Below, piece after piece: positions 34,900-42,994 of a stretch of DNA of 64,000 nt. The notes under the pieces were generated by a model, which worked only from the letters and a program-made list of their open reading frames with translations, had not been told where the DNA came from and ran no database searches. Every line of letters starts with the position of its first letter. The first letter of the stretch is position 1. A program made the translations under genes and the position numbers. Origin of the DNA: Lentibacillus cibarius (lineage in GTDB: Bacteria; Bacillota; Bacilli; Bacillales; Amphibacillaceae). The stretch covers positions 930,001-994,000 of the forward strand of contig NZ_VCIA01000001.1 in assembly GCF_005887555.1 (NCBI RefSeq), in the 5' to 3' direction.

Positions 34900-35391
34900 T
34901 TAATTTTTGATATTGCTATTTTCTTCAGTTAGAAACTGAAAAATCTCATCTTTGGTTTGCATCGCTTCCAATGCTTTTACATTATCAACTACTGTCAAAA
35001 AGCCCATTAATTCAGAAAGGACATTGGTTTGGCTTTCTTTTTGATTATTGATGATGAAAAACAAATACCTAACATCCATGTTCTTATCAGGTGCAATCAT
35101 GTTATAAAATGAAATAGGATTATTTAATTTAACAAAGACAATGGCTTTATCGTTGCAGTATTCCGTATCCGCGTGTGGAATTGCAGCATTTGGAATATCA
35201 TTGGAAACAGGACTTAAGTCCAACCCAGTGGGATAGTTTCGTTCGCGCTCAATAAGTGCTTCGGTAAAATCCTCATTTACAATTCCTTTTTCCTTTAGTC
35301 TTTTGCCTACAATGTTGAAAAGTTCTTCCTGATCATTAACATCTTCAATAAAGGTCAGTTCTCTTTTGAATAACGGTTTAATAGCTTGCAA
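34900..35391 (-). CDS. gatA: PTS fructose/galactitol-type subunit IIA
   Basis: 163-residue EIIA of the fructose/mannitol fold. The phospho-accepting His is in NAAIPHADTEYC near residue 74; SPVSNDIPN before it and ADTEY after it are typical of GatA. TTG start at 35391 follows a perfect GGAGGTGATATC. Sits between lacB and gatB in the tagatose operon. Confidence 0.9.
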   Translation of the reverse strand: MQAIKPLFKRELTFIEDVNDQEELFNIVGKRLKEKGIVNEDFTEALIERERNYPTGLDLSPVSNDIPNAAIPHADTEYCNDKAIVFVKLNNPISFYNMIAPDKNMDVRYLFFIINNQKESQTNVLSELMGFLTVVDNVKALEAMQTKDEIFQFLTEENSNIKN

Positions 35392-35424
35392 GATATCACC
35401 TCCTCCGTATTTTAAAAACTTTGA

Positions 35425-35943
35425 TTAAGTCGTTGGGTAACCACCGTTGTTCCACTTCTCAATGAACTCGTCGAAATAATGTTCATCATTCAATGATTCA
35501 TCATTCATGCTAATTGAATCGATTTGTTCAATTAATTTCTTACTTTCTTCTGTTTCTTCGTATTCCGTTTCTAAAAAGGTATCAATGGCTTCCTCAATAA
35601 CACCAATTCCTAAAATCCGTCCACCCATAGCGAGAACATTAGCATTGAGATGGCTTTTAGCATACCTAGCAGTTTCGACGTCACCTACTAAAGCAGCTCT
35701 TATTCCTTTTACCTTATTGGCACTTGCCGAGATACCTACCCCGGTGCCGCAAATAGTAATTCCTAGGTCGGCTTCACCCGTTACAACCTTTTCTGCCGTT
35801 TTTTTACCATAAATAGGATAATGGGTGCGTTCTTTATCATAGGTACCGTTATCGATAACCTCATACCCTTTATCTTTTAAATACCCAACTAAATGGTCTT
35901 TCATTTCAGTAACAATGTGATCGCAGCCTATAGAAATTTTCAT
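35425..35943 (-). CDS. lacB: Galactose-6-phosphate isomerase subunit LacB
   Basis: 172 residues of the RpiB/LacAB fold. KISIGCDHIVTEMKDHLVGYL at the N-terminus, the active-site loop DLGITICGTGVGISASANKVKGIRAAL with the Cys characteristic of LacB near residue 65, and SHLNANVLAMGGRILG. LacB pairs with LacA to convert galactose-6-phosphate to tagatose-6-phosphate. The ATG at 35943 follows GGGAGTGATTAC; the GTG at 35952 overlaps that site. The C-terminal tail (EHYFDEFIEKWNNGGYP) is the LacB-specific extension. Confidence 0.93.
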   Translation of the reverse strand: MKISIGCDHIVTEMKDHLVGYLKDKGYEVIDNGTYDKERTHYPIYGKKTAEKVVTGEADLGITICGTGVGISASANKVKGIRAALVGDVETARYAKSHLNANVLAMGGRILGIGVIEEAIDTFLETEYEETEESKKLIEQIDSISMNDESLNDEHYFDEFIEKWNNGGYPTT

Positions 35944-35955
35944 TGTAATCACTCC

Positions 35956-36384
35956 CTAACACATTTTATTAAGCATATCTACTCTAATTTGGTGACGTCC
36001 ACCGTCGTATTCAGCATGTAAAAATGATTCACAAATTTTCTCAGCTAGTTTTTTCCCGACAATTCCGGAGCCGATGGTAATGATTGATGCATTGTTGTGC
36101 CTAACAGTCATTTTAGCTGAATGTTCATCAAATACATTTGCACAAACAATGCCTTTATATTTATTAGCAACCATGAATGAACCGACGCCATATTCGTCAA
36201 TGACAATTCCACGGTCCGCTTTCCCTTCATTAACAACTTTTGAAATCTCAGTTGCAGCCTCGAAAAGATTAAAATCCTTATCGGGGGTTGAATCAATCAC
36301 TTCATAACCTAATTCTTCAACATGTGCTTTCAAATGTTCTTTTAATTCAATACCATTTGAATCATTTCCAATTGCAACTTTCAT
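35956..36384 (-). CDS. lacA: Galactose-6-phosphate isomerase subunit LacA
   Basis: 142 residues, the standard LacA length. KVAIGNDSNGIELKEHLKAH opening and DRGIVIDEYGVGSFMVANKYKGI, where the catalytic Cys of RpiB/LacB is replaced, as in LacA, the non-catalytic or complementary partner of LacB. ATG follows GGGAGGTAATTAA. It is directly upstream of lacB with a 12-nt gap. Confidence 0.93.
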   Translation of the reverse strand: MKVAIGNDSNGIELKEHLKAHVEELGYEVIDSTPDKDFNLFEAATEISKVVNEGKADRGIVIDEYGVGSFMVANKYKGIVCANVFDEHSAKMTVRHNNASIITIGSGIVGKKLAEKICESFLHAEYDGGRHQIRVDMLNKMC

Positions 36385-36404
36385 TTAATTACCTCCCATA
36401 CTAA

Positions 36405-37154
36405 CTAATTGATGATGTCACACTTTTCCTTATAAAAATCTATTGTTTCATCAGATACTTTCCTATCCGTTATGATTCCGGTAACATCCTGTACTGAACA
36501 AATCGTCTGGAATGCTTGAACACCAAATTTACTACTATCAGTCACAATGAAATTTTGCTGTGTGTTTCTTATAATTGTTCGCTGTAACGCACCTTCTTCT
36601 TCATCAGCGGTGGTTATGTCACCTCCGGCTATTCCATTTGTACCTATGAAAGATTTTTGAACTTTAATATCTTTTATCCACTTACTAGTAAAATAACCTA
36701 CAAAGGACTTCGTTCGTTCCCTTAACCTACCGCCAATTAGAACAACATCAAACATCTTCTTATCTTGGAATCGGTTAAAAATCGATATAGAGTTAGTGAT
36801 GATCGTTGCTGCATTCACTTGAATATATTCTTGCATTAATTCAGTAGTGGTTCCGGGACCAATAAAAACCGTATCATTTTCCTTGATTAGTTCTGCAGCT
36901 TTTTTTGCAACATGTTTCTTTTCCTTAACATGTAATGCTCCCTTTTCTAAGTGGGATAATTCTATAAAGTCATCTTTTGTTATTTGCTTTGCTCCACCAT
37001 GAACTCTAAGAAGTTCACCCTCATTTTCGAGTTCTTCAAGGTCCCGCCTGATTGTCATTTTTGTTACATCTAATTGCTCGGCGGCATCTGTAACCTTTAT
37101 AAAACCCTTTTCATTTATAATTGTGAGCAGTTCATCCTTTCTGCTTTCTTTCAG
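36405..37154 (-). CDS. lacR: DeoR-family lactose/tagatose operon repressor LacR, probable CTG start
   Basis: About 249 residues: DeoR helix-turn-helix (LKESRKDELLTIINEKGFIKVTDAAEQLDVTKMTIRRDLEELE region) and a sugar-phosphate sensing domain (TVFIGPGTTTELM, VLIGGRL, FIGTNGIAGGDITTADEEEGAL). Tagatose-6-phosphate is the usual inducer. No ATG, GTG or TTG fits the ribosome site: GGAGGTGATTGTA is followed 8 nt after GGAGG by CTG, exactly where homologues begin MLKxxR, so CTG at 37154 is the likely start. The frame extends to a TTG at 37232 without a ribosome site. Heads the lac/gat operon and has a cre-like site upstream. Confidence 0.87.
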   Translation of the reverse strand: MKESRKDELLTIINEKGFIKVTDAAEQLDVTKMTIRRDLEELENEGELLRVHGGAKQITKDDFIELSHLEKGALHVKEKKHVAKKAAELIKENDTVFIGPGTTTELMQEYIQVNAATIITNSISIFNRFQDKKMFDVVLIGGRLRERTKSFVGYFTSKWIKDIKVQKSFIGTNGIAGGDITTADEEEGALQRTIIRNTQQNFIVTDSSKFGVQAFQTICSVQDVTGIITDRKVSDETIDFYKEKCDIIN

Positions 37155-37211
37155 TACAATCACCTCCTCGATGTTCGAAAATGTTTGCTTTTGTTCTATT
37201 TCTATTGTAAC

Positions 37212-37226
37212 CTGTAACCGATTTCT
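37212..37226. promoter_or_regulatory. cre-like site before lacR
   Basis: CTGTAACCGATTTCT matches WTGNAANCGNWNNCW at 14 of 15 positions (first base differs), 57 bp upstream of the proposed lacR start. Confidence 0.5.
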
Positions 37227-37274
37227 TAGCAATAGATAAACAACAAATTCACTTTTTGTTCATAAATTAACAAA

Positions 37275-37315
37275 GGCTGACCAAAAGGCTCCTGTCCGTG
37301 GCCTTCAAGTCAGCC
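37275..37315 (-). terminator. Hairpin after agaS
   Basis: GGCTGAC (37275-37281) pairs with GTCAGCC (37309-37315), with an inner AAGGC/GCCTT stem. The T tract is short, so partial read-through into the lac operon is possible. Confidence 0.55.
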
Positions 37316-37352
37316 CTGAATATAAAGAAATCAGGTTATACATTTGTTCTTC

Positions 37353-38528
37353 TTATTCTGTGTATTCATATATCCTAACACCTTGAACAACCCTGTTCAC
37401 ACGCCCATCCGGACTAGGATTATCGGGGGTTATCCCTAACTGCAACGATTTCTTTAATGAAAGTAATTGTGCAAATAAAATGTAAATAAACGACAATTGA
37501 AAATCACCGGAAAAGGATTCTTCACTAGTATTTGCAGCAATTGCCCAATCTGCCAACTCATCCACTTCCTCGTCTTGCTTCTCTGTAAGAGCAATTACTT
37601 TTAGACCCGAATCATCAGCAGCCAGTTCCCGTAAAATATCCATATCATATTTTCTTGTGTAAGCATCACTTGAAATAAAAAGAACGACTGCCGATTTATC
37701 ATGTAAAATGGACTTTGGACCATGACGAAATCCTAATGACGATTCGTGTACGGCCACAACCTTTCCAGCAGACAACTCAAGCATTTTTAATGCAGCCTCA
37801 TGCGAAAGCTGTCCTAAAAGGCCGGACCCCAAGTAAACAATCCGGGAAAAGTCAAAATCTAACATGCTATCAACTTTGTCTGTAATAGACTCCAAGAAAC
37901 GCTCTGCATTTGCTATCAGTAATTTCGCCCCATTACCAGTAAAAGGTTTTTCCGTAAACACCGCATAAGCTGCCATCATCATACACGTGAAGCTGCTCGT
38001 CATCGCGAATCCTTGGTCATGCGCTTCATCCGGCATCAGTATAGTAATCGCATTTTTATCTTGCTTGATATTTGTAGCCAATTGTCCTTCTTTATTGCAA
38101 GTTATGACCACTTGATAAAAGTCATCAATCAGCTGTTCTCCTAATGAAACAGCAGCAACACTCTCCGGACTATTACCCGACCGTGCAAAAGACACCATAA
38201 TCGTAGGTACTTCTTTAAATAGATATGCTTCTGGATTTGAAACAATATCTGTTGTAGCAATCGACTCAAAGGTCACTTTTCCACCAGTTTGTTTACGCAA
38301 TTCCGGAACGAGTGTATCGCCCGTAAAAGCGGACGTACCAGCACCTGTAAAAATAACTCGAACTTGTTCATGTTTTGCATAGATTGATTCAATAAATTCT
38401 TTCCAGACATCTTTTTGTTTAAAAACCATATCCGCCAACTCTTTCCATACGTTTGGCTGCTGGTAAATTTCTTTTGCCGTATGAACGGCCTTGTTTACTT
38501 CCAACTCTTCTGTGGTTAGGTTAAACAT
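37353..38528 (-). CDS. agaS: Galactosamine-6-phosphate deaminase/isomerase (AgaS, SIS domains)
   Basis: 391 residues with two SIS sugar-phosphate domains. VRVIFTGAGTSAFTGDTLVPEL near 56-77 and IMVSFARSGNSPESVAAVSLG near 109-129 form the first; RIVYLGSGLLGQLSHEAALKMLELSAGKV and ESSLGFRHGPKSIL the second, typical of AgaS. It converts galactosamine-6-phosphate to tagatose-6-phosphate plus ammonia, linking the PTS upstream to LacC and LacD downstream. ATG follows GGAGGGATAGAT. A perfect 18-bp operator palindrome lies 28 bp upstream. Confidence 0.92.
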   Translation of the reverse strand: MFNLTTEELEVNKAVHTAKEIYQQPNVWKELADMVFKQKDVWKEFIESIYAKHEQVRVIFTGAGTSAFTGDTLVPELRKQTGGKVTFESIATTDIVSNPEAYLFKEVPTIMVSFARSGNSPESVAAVSLGEQLIDDFYQVVITCNKEGQLATNIKQDKNAITILMPDEAHDQGFAMTSSFTCMMMAAYAVFTEKPFTGNGAKLLIANAERFLESITDKVDSMLDFDFSRIVYLGSGLLGQLSHEAALKMLELSAGKVVAVHESSLGFRHGPKSILHDKSAVVLFISSDAYTRKYDMDILRELAADDSGLKVIALTEKQDEEVDELADWAIAANTSEESFSGDFQLSFIYILFAQLLSLKKSLQLGITPDNPSPDGRVNRVVQGVRIYEYTE

Positions 38529-38555
38529 ATCTATCCCTCCATTTTCTATTTAACC

Positions 38556-38573
38556 GGTTATGTTGTCATAACC
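38556..38573. promoter_or_regulatory. Operator palindrome before agaS
   Basis: GGTTATGTTGTCATAACC: inverted repeat GGTTATG/CATAACC around TTGT, identical to 41951-41968, and related to the GTGGTTATAACCAC before the GntR gene. Likely bound by the GntR regulator at 42035. Confidence 0.75.
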
Positions 38574-38599
38574 AATTTATCACTATGAATTAACACTTT

Positions 38600-38660
38600 A
38601 AGTTAATTCCACCGTATAATCAAACTTATCTCTAATAGCTATGGCCGTAATCCAAAAAAC
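38600..38660 (-). pseudogene. Leftover 3' end of a gntR-type regulator gene
   Basis: Reading minus, this encodes ITAIAIRDKFDYTVELT then a stop, matching the C-terminus of the GntR regulator ending at 42035 (ARGDKFDYTVELT). Together with the identical operator just downstream it looks like a duplicated gntR-end plus operator segment; the rest of the copy is gone. Confidence 0.6.
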
Positions 38661-38819
38661 GCAATGACTGGAGAAGTGGTCCGGTTATTTCGGGGGTCTC
38701 TACGCTTAAAAAATAAAAATTAATTGCCAAGAAATTATAGAAACTTGGCACGAAAGTTCGAAACTCGTACAAGGGCCGTTGTCGCGTTCATTAATATGTC
38801 ATTGCAAACCTACTTTAAT

Positions 38820-39239
38820 TTATATCCCATCTACATCTTTAGTGGGTTGTCTTTTTTCTTTTACTTCAAACTGCTTAATATTCTCCTTTCCCTCATTCAT
38901 GACTAGTTCAACAAACTCATTAACTGCAAGTTCACGTTGAAATAATCCGCTCAGTAACATTGGGGAATTGGTGCCTCCAACCACATGCACATTATCATGT
39001 GTTGAACTCATCGCTGAAGCTACGTTAAATGGTGTTCCACCTGCAAGGTCTGTAAAACACACCACACCAGATCCCGTATCAACCCTTTTAAGCGCATCCT
39101 TAATGTTGCACTCTAAAGAATCCTTATCTTCCTCGAAAGGAATAACTTCTATCTGTTTTACTTCACCTGCAATCAATTCAACTGATTTCAACAATCCCTC
39201 AGGAAATGAACCATGACCTGTGAGTATAATACCAATCAT
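38820..39239 (-). CDS. PTS mannose-family subunit IIA (AgaF type)
   Basis: 139-residue EIIA of the mannose family. Starts MIGIILTGHGSFPEGLLKSV with the phospho-accepting His9; the partner loop VCFTDLAGGTPFNVASAM near 60-77 is conserved. ATG at 39239 lies 9 nt after GGAAGG; the ATG at 39248 abuts it. Last gene of the B-C-D-A cassette; together with agaS it implies uptake of galactosamine or N-acetylgalactosamine. Confidence 0.9.
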   Translation of the reverse strand: MIGIILTGHGSFPEGLLKSVELIAGEVKQIEVIPFEEDKDSLECNIKDALKRVDTGSGVVCFTDLAGGTPFNVASAMSSTHDNVHVVGGTNSPMLLSGLFQRELAVNEFVELVMNEGKENIKQFEVKEKRQPTKDVDGI

Positions 39240-39316
39240 TTTACCCATCCTTCCTTTATCGTAGTTTCACAAATATTCAGGCCTCCCAAGCATGTTGAGA
39301 AGCCTTTTAAGTTTTT

Positions 39317-40132
39317 TTACATAATACCTAAGAAAGATCCAATCAAACCAACAACAACTGTAAGCCCAATAAGTGTTAACGGTGAGCGTCCTTTTTTGAG
39401 CAACCAATAGATTAGCAAGGTATACGCTAATGGAAGCATAGCTGGCATAATTTTATCCAAAACATCAGTCTGAATATTTAATTCCGTTTCTCCCGATTTC
39501 CAAACATAATCAATCTGGAAACTTACGTACGTGGCAATCAAACCACCAACCACTGACAAACCGACAATTGATGCAGCACGGGATACTTGTTGTGTTCCCT
39601 CTTTCAATTTAGAAATAGCATTTACGCCAGCTTTATAACCGTAAGTCATTAAACCAAAACGTGCACCAAAATGAATAGCATTAAACATCAGAACAAAAAC
39701 AATCGGTCCAAGAAAGTTTCCATCAACTGCCAACGAGGCCCCTATACCGGCTGTTATTGGAAGTAAAGTGAGATAGAATAAAGCATCACCAATACCACCC
39801 AAAGGCCCCATTGTAGCTACTTTGATACCACGTATAGCTTCTCTGTCTTCCTTTTTCTCTTCCATAGCCAAAATGACGCCCATAATGAATGTTACAAGAA
39901 AAGGGTGTGTATTAAAAAATTCCATATGGTCTTTCATTGCTTTACTCAAATCTTTTTTATTTTTGTGTATATGACGTAATCCCGGTAAAATAGAGTAAAG
40001 CCATCCACCCGCTTGCATTCGCTCATAGTTGAATGATGCTTGCAGAAGTAATGACCTCCAAACAAGATGACGCAATTGTTTCGGTTTCATTCCCGTAGCT
40101 GGTGTAGGATTTTCATACATATTAGATGCCAT
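39317..40132 (-). CDS. PTS mannose-family subunit IID (AgaE type)
   Basis: 271-residue membrane component. LVWRSLLLQASFNYERMQAGGW near 23-44 is the IID signature, followed by HPFLVTFIMGVILAMEEKKEDRE, GPLGGIGDALFYLTLLPITAGIG and a C-terminal membrane helix (LTLIGLTVVVGLIGSFLGIM). ATG at 40132 follows GAGGAGGAGATTACTG and overlaps the end of the IIC gene by 11 bp, so translation is coupled. Confidence 0.93.
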   Translation of the reverse strand: MASNMYENPTPATGMKPKQLRHLVWRSLLLQASFNYERMQAGGWLYSILPGLRHIHKNKKDLSKAMKDHMEFFNTHPFLVTFIMGVILAMEEKKEDREAIRGIKVATMGPLGGIGDALFYLTLLPITAGIGASLAVDGNFLGPIVFVLMFNAIHFGARFGLMTYGYKAGVNAISKLKEGTQQVSRAASIVGLSVVGGLIATYVSFQIDYVWKSGETELNIQTDVLDKIMPAMLPLAYTLLIYWLLKKGRSPLTLIGLTVVVGLIGSFLGIM

Positions 40133-40898
40133 CAGTAATCTCCTCCTCTCGAGGTGCCTGTTTATCAGGATCTTGCTTATCCTTATTTTGGAAGAAATCA
40201 TACAATGCAATCGCTAGGCCAATTAAAGAAATGGCAAGGATTGGCATCTCTAGATAAGCTGCTAAAACAAAACCAATAATTAGGAACATTACGTATTCGG
40301 TTTTTAGCATAATCTTTAATAGCATAGCAAAACCAATCGCTGGCATAATCCCCCCTGCAACGGATAAACCGTCAATAATCCATTGTGGAACACTTTCTAC
40401 ATACGCGGCCGCTTGTTCTGCACCAAAGAAAACGGGCAAAAATGCAATAAACGCATTAAATAAAAAGAGGAGAGCTACACCTAGATAGTTTATTCTTTCA
40501 ATACCTCGATAGTTAGCATCCATCGCATATTGATCGGCCTTATGCATCAATGGAGCAAGTGATGTGAATAGCAATGTAATTAATCCTTGTACGGCAACAG
40601 CAAATGGAATAGCAATACCGACTGCTGCCTTAGGATCTTCTCCAGCTATAATACCGAACGCAGTACCAATAACTCCTCCAATTACAACATTTGGCGGTTG
40701 TGCACCTGCGAGGGGAACCATACCCATCCAAATTAATTCTAATGTTCCGCCGACTATTAATCCCGTAGTAATATCACCTAGAATTAAACCAACAACTAAC
40801 CCGGAAACAACCGGACGATGAATGTGGGTTAGTCCTACGTACATGTCAATTCCTATAATACCAGCCCACAAAGCTATCAATATAGACTCGGTTAACAT
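40122..40898 (-). CDS. PTS mannose/sorbose-family subunit IIC (AgaW/AgaC type)
   Basis: 258-residue membrane channel. LWAGIIGIDMYVGLTHIHRPVV near 10-31, GGTLELIWMGMVPLAGAQPPNVVIGGVIGTAF near 50-81 (the family signature) and KAAVGIAIPFAVAVQGLITLLFT follow the sorbose-type IIC pattern. Starts with ATG after GGGAGGATTTATCC. Between IIB and IID genes. Confidence 0.93.
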   Translation of the reverse strand: MLTESILIALWAGIIGIDMYVGLTHIHRPVVSGLVVGLILGDITTGLIVGGTLELIWMGMVPLAGAQPPNVVIGGVIGTAFGIIAGEDPKAAVGIAIPFAVAVQGLITLLFTSLAPLMHKADQYAMDANYRGIERINYLGVALLFLFNAFIAFLPVFFGAEQAAAYVESVPQWIIDGLSVAGGIMPAIGFAMLLKIMLKTEYVMFLIIGFVLAAYLEMPILAISLIGLAIALYDFFQNKDKQDPDKQAPREEEITDGI

Positions 40899-40923
40899 GG
40901 ATAAATCCTCCCTTTGCTTTTTT

Positions 40924-41403
40924 TTATAATAAATCTATGATATTTCGTCCCCTCTCGCTAGGAACTCTACGTAGGTCCAACTCGACACCAAGCTCATCAA
41001 GGCGTTTAAATGCTTCTATATCCTTTTCATCAACAGATACAGTTGAAGAAATTTGTTTTTTGCCTTCCTCGTAATGTAAATTTCCAACATTTATAAAATC
41101 TATCGGTACTCCCCCTTCTTTTAGTTTCAAAGCATCATGTACATCTCTTACAACTAAAAATATTTTTTGACGCGGTGACGCCTTATGAATAACGTCAATT
41201 GTTTTTTGCAATGAAAAATAACGAGTTTGAATAACATCCGGTAAAACCATATCCATTAAATTTTGCTGTACCTCATCTTCAGAAACCTTATCATTTGCTA
41301 CTATCAGCAAATTTGCTCCAATATGATTTACCCAGGTAACTCCTACTTGACCATGAATCAGTCGATTATCGATTCTTGTTAGTAATAAATTTACATCTGA
41401 CAT
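40924..41403 (-). CDS. PTS mannose-family subunit IIB (AgaV/AgaB type)
   Basis: 159-residue phosphocarrier. The phospho-accepting His is in LTRIDNRLIHGQVGVTWVNH near residue 17; LLIVANDKVSEDEVQQNLMDM and the C-terminal LDLRRVPSERG match the sorbose/galactosamine IIB group. ATG at 41403 is 9 nt after GAGGGG; the ATG at 41412 is too close. First gene of the PTS cassette, about 630 bp after the regulator gene, with a cre-like site and an operator palindrome between. Confidence 0.92.
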   Translation of the reverse strand: MSDVNLLLTRIDNRLIHGQVGVTWVNHIGANLLIVANDKVSEDEVQQNLMDMVLPDVIQTRYFSLQKTIDVIHKASPRQKIFLVVRDVHDALKLKEGGVPIDFINVGNLHYEEGKKQISSTVSVDEKDIEAFKRLDELGVELDLRRVPSERGRNIIDLL

Positions 41404-41489
41404 ATATGTCATCCCCTCATATTAAATAGATTAATTAACAAATTCCTTATACTCGAGCAACGATTACAACTATAAAGCTAAGCCACTAC

Positions 41490-41504
41490 TAGAAACGCTT
41501 TCAT
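41490..41504. promoter_or_regulatory. cre-like site before the aga PTS genes
   Basis: On the minus strand ATGAAAGCGTTTCTA fits WTGNAANCGNWNNCW at 14 of 15 positions; it lies 87 bp upstream of the IIB start in a 630-bp AT-rich region with no other recognisable gene. Confidence 0.55.
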
Positions 41505-41950
41505 AGGTAAGAAACTTAATCTACTATTTTCACTTTCTTTCCTATCAAAAATCTACTAACCTTCATACCTAATCTTCTGTTGATAATACACGCAAATCAT
41601 CCATATCATCTTTGTATATGAATCCTATGATACATACGTAACCACAGCTAAATTTTTTGCCAAATCGACTTAGTTCCATGAAAAATCCAAGTGGGATTCA
41701 TGTAATGCGTGACTTTCCTAGCAATTAATTCGAACCACCTTATAGAAAATTGTTCAAATATCCTAAAAAGTAAATTTCGCTCAAAACTAAATTGTAAAAT
41801 TTCATCAATTGTTTATAGTAAAAACTAGCAAATCTTGTGCATCGCCAGCTACATCCTTTTTAATTTTGAGCTAATGACTACTGTATAGACGGTGGTCATT
41901 AGCATGCAAGTATAAATAGTAGTCATTGTAAATCCTTGTCCCAGATTTTT

Positions 41951-41968
41951 GGTTATGTTGTCATAACC
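41951..41968. promoter_or_regulatory. Operator palindrome between gntR and the aga PTS genes
   Basis: GGTTATGTTGTCATAACC, identical to 38556-38573, 67 bp after the end of the GntR gene and far upstream of the IIB gene. Confidence 0.75.
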
Positions 41969-42034
41969 AGTAATCAAAAAATAAATTTTAATTCTAAAAA
42001 ATAGCTTCGTTTTATTGTTAGTATAATGAAGTAA

Positions 42035-42751
42035 TTAAGTTAGTTCGACGGTATAATCAAACTTATCGCCTCGAGCTACACTGACTGTATATTCAATCAA
42101 ATTATGATTGTAATACGCATAGCGTTTAACCAGCATTGCAGGTTGGTTTTCCTCCATTTGGAGTTGTTTCGCTTCTTCTTTCCGTACATTTGTCGCTGAA
42201 AAACGTTCAGTAGCTTTAGTGACAACTATTTGATAATCCTCATTAAAAACATCATACATGGGCCTTTCTTTCAAATCTTGTTCTGTTAATTTTGGAAAGT
42301 TTTTTTTAGGTAAATAGGATGTTTCGTACATCAATGGCACATTATCAGCAATTCTCAAACGAACAACTTGAAACACTTCGTCGAGTGGTTCAAGGTTCAT
42401 TTTTGTGGCTATCCTTTCTTCAATCTCTATTTCACGAAATGAAAGAACCTTAGTTACTGGTCTTTTTCCCAAAGACTTCATTTCTTCAGTGAAACTGTAT
42501 AGATTTATCAAATTTTGATGATACGATTGTGAAGCCACGAAGGTACCTTTTCCATGTGCCTTGTATATATAACCTTCACGTTCCAATTCCTGTAGTGTTT
42601 GCCTAACTGTTATCCGGCTCATATCGTACAGATCACATAACTCGCGCTCCGAAGGTAATTTTTCATTCACTTGGAATTCTCGATTATCAATCTTTTTAAT
42701 TAACTCTTCCATTAATTGTAAGTATAAAGGTACTCTACTTCTTTTAATCAA
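42035..42751 (-). CDS. GntR-family regulator with UTRA domain (AgaR/NagR type)
   Basis: About 238 residues. N-terminal winged helix (PLYLQLMEELIKKIDNREF, LPSERELCDLYDMSRITVRQTLQELEREGYI, HGKGTFVAS) and a UTRA ligand domain (FTEEMKSLGKRPVTKVLSF … LRIADNVPLMYETSYLP … YTVSVARGDKFDYTVEL), as in regulators sensing amino-sugar phosphates. Start TTG at 42751 is the best fit after AAGGTGGTGGG; GTG codons upstream overlap it. Self-control is suggested by GTGGTTATAACCAC 39 bp upstream. It probably represses the aga PTS and agaS. Confidence 0.85.
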   Translation of the reverse strand: MIKRSRVPLYLQLMEELIKKIDNREFQVNEKLPSERELCDLYDMSRITVRQTLQELEREGYIYKAHGKGTFVASQSYHQNLINLYSFTEEMKSLGKRPVTKVLSFREIEIEERIATKMNLEPLDEVFQVVRLRIADNVPLMYETSYLPKKNFPKLTEQDLKERPMYDVFNEDYQIVVTKATERFSATNVRKEEAKQLQMEENQPAMLVKRYAYYNHNLIEYTVSVARGDKFDYTVELT

Positions 42752-42789
42752 TATGTGTAATCCCACCACCTTGTCAAATTATTTTTCAT

Positions 42790-42803
42790 GTGGTTATAAC
42801 CAC
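42790..42803. promoter_or_regulatory. Operator-like palindrome before the GntR gene
   Basis: GTGGTTATAACCAC, a perfect 14-bp palindrome with the same GGTTAT/ATAACC half-sites as 38556-38573 and 41951-41968 but without the central spacer. Confidence 0.6.
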
Positions 42804-42994
42804 TTTTATTGTAAAACACACTGTGATTTTTGTAAAGGGTTTCATTAATTTGTGTTTATCAATATGGTTTCTTTTGACAAAGTGAAATTAGGGCTACAGT
42901 ATTAAATAGTCATTGTCTTGATTCAAAATATAACAAGTATGGTAGAATACAATAAAGTGAAACTTCAATCATCTCACCACTAGGAGCGATAATC

